64,000 nt of DNA from Cepaea nemoralis (Eukaryota > Mollusca > Gastropoda > Stylommatophora > Helicidae), in assembly GCA_014155875.1 (NCBI GenBank), contig JACEFZ010024509.1, positions 470,001 to 534,000 of the forward strand. The letters are read 5' to 3'. Positions 63,953 through 64,000 of this stretch are shown here, piece by piece. Within the stretch, counting starts at the first letter, position 1, and each line of letters starts with the position of its first letter. Position numbers and translations under genes: made by a program. The notes under the pieces are model-generated. The model ran no database searches. It saw nothing but the letters and a program-made list of their open reading frames with translations, and was not told the DNA's origin.

Positions 63953-64000
63953 AATCAGGTCATATCACAGTGTGAACATGGCCTGGCTGTGAATCGTTAG

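Larger units (their letters stand above)
56044..63970 (-). mobile_element. Gypsy-3: nearly intact Ty3/Gypsy element (internal region)
   Basis: On the minus strand the order is a histidine-tRNA primer site, leader, gag, protease, reverse transcriptase, RNase H, integrase, an acidic tail and a 1.6-kb non-coding tract. All enzyme signatures are present. The lesions I see are one TGA inside reverse transcriptase and one frame change at an eight-base A run. LTR borders are inferred, not demonstrated. Confidence 0.9.

Overview
This window is typical of a repeat-dense invertebrate animal nuclear genome, possibly a mollusc or another lophotrochozoan; an arthropod is not excluded. The evidence is eukaryotic: LTR and non-LTR retrotransposons, Tc1/mariner transposons, tRNA-derived SINEs, large microsatellite blocks, and one BTB-BACK-Kelch type gene with a splice acceptor just before its ATG. 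I see no operons, no bacterial signals and no rRNA or tRNA genes. The only well-supported host gene is the kelch-like gene at 31.27-32.97 kb (minus strand). A small membrane-protein ORF at 15.81-16.08 kb and a GC-rich coding-like block at 27.9-28.3 kb are weaker candidates.

Layout. 1-1.5 kb is an almost pure purine (GGA) repeat. 1.70-13.48 kb is Gypsy-1, a minus-strand Ty3/Gypsy element with two nearly identical 3.28-kb LTRs. It has a proline-tRNA-like primer site and a pol ORF that lacks reverse transcriptase, RNase H and the integrase core, so it is young but non-autonomous. It sits inside the 3' tail of a LINE. 13.8-17.6 kb holds imperfect tandem duplications, a candidate terminal exon or solo LTR, and (TA)n and (GA)n tracts. 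18.14-25.72 kb is a second minus-strand LTR element with short 223-bp LTRs, one unfamiliar charged ORF and a 4-kb non-coding tract. 25.76-27.00 kb is a dead Tc1/mariner-type element with long terminal inverted repeats and TA duplications. 27.7-29.6 kb is an AT-rich minisatellite with the GC-rich block inside it. Next come a SINE and the kelch-like gene.

33.3-44.1 kb is a pile of non-LTR retrotransposons in both orientations (families A, B and D, plus an RNase H fragment). One LINE is nested in another and the composite is bracketed by a 19-bp duplication. 43.9-46.3 kb holds four consecutive unrelated tandem arrays. 46.3-50.5 kb holds SINE and LINE tails, including a SINE inside an older SINE, and an AACC-rich array. 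50.9-51.3 kb is a Tc1 transposase remnant. 51.8-52.9 kb is a minisatellite with a 13-bp unit and a 26-bp higher-order period. 52.9-54.4 kb is a 5'-truncated LINE with an uninterrupted RT ORF. 56.0-64.0 kb is Gypsy-3, a nearly complete minus-strand gag-pol element with a histidine-tRNA primer site. Its pol carries only one A-run indel and one TGA codon that I can see; its upstream LTR runs off the window.

The parts relate mainly as parasites on parasites. SINE bodies carry a motif also present in LINE 5' leaders. The two shorter-LTR elements share similar strand-biased 3' tracts. Gypsy-1 must depend on enzymes supplied in trans. Coordinates of degenerate elements are approximate, and every family assignment comes from reading motifs, not from a database search.
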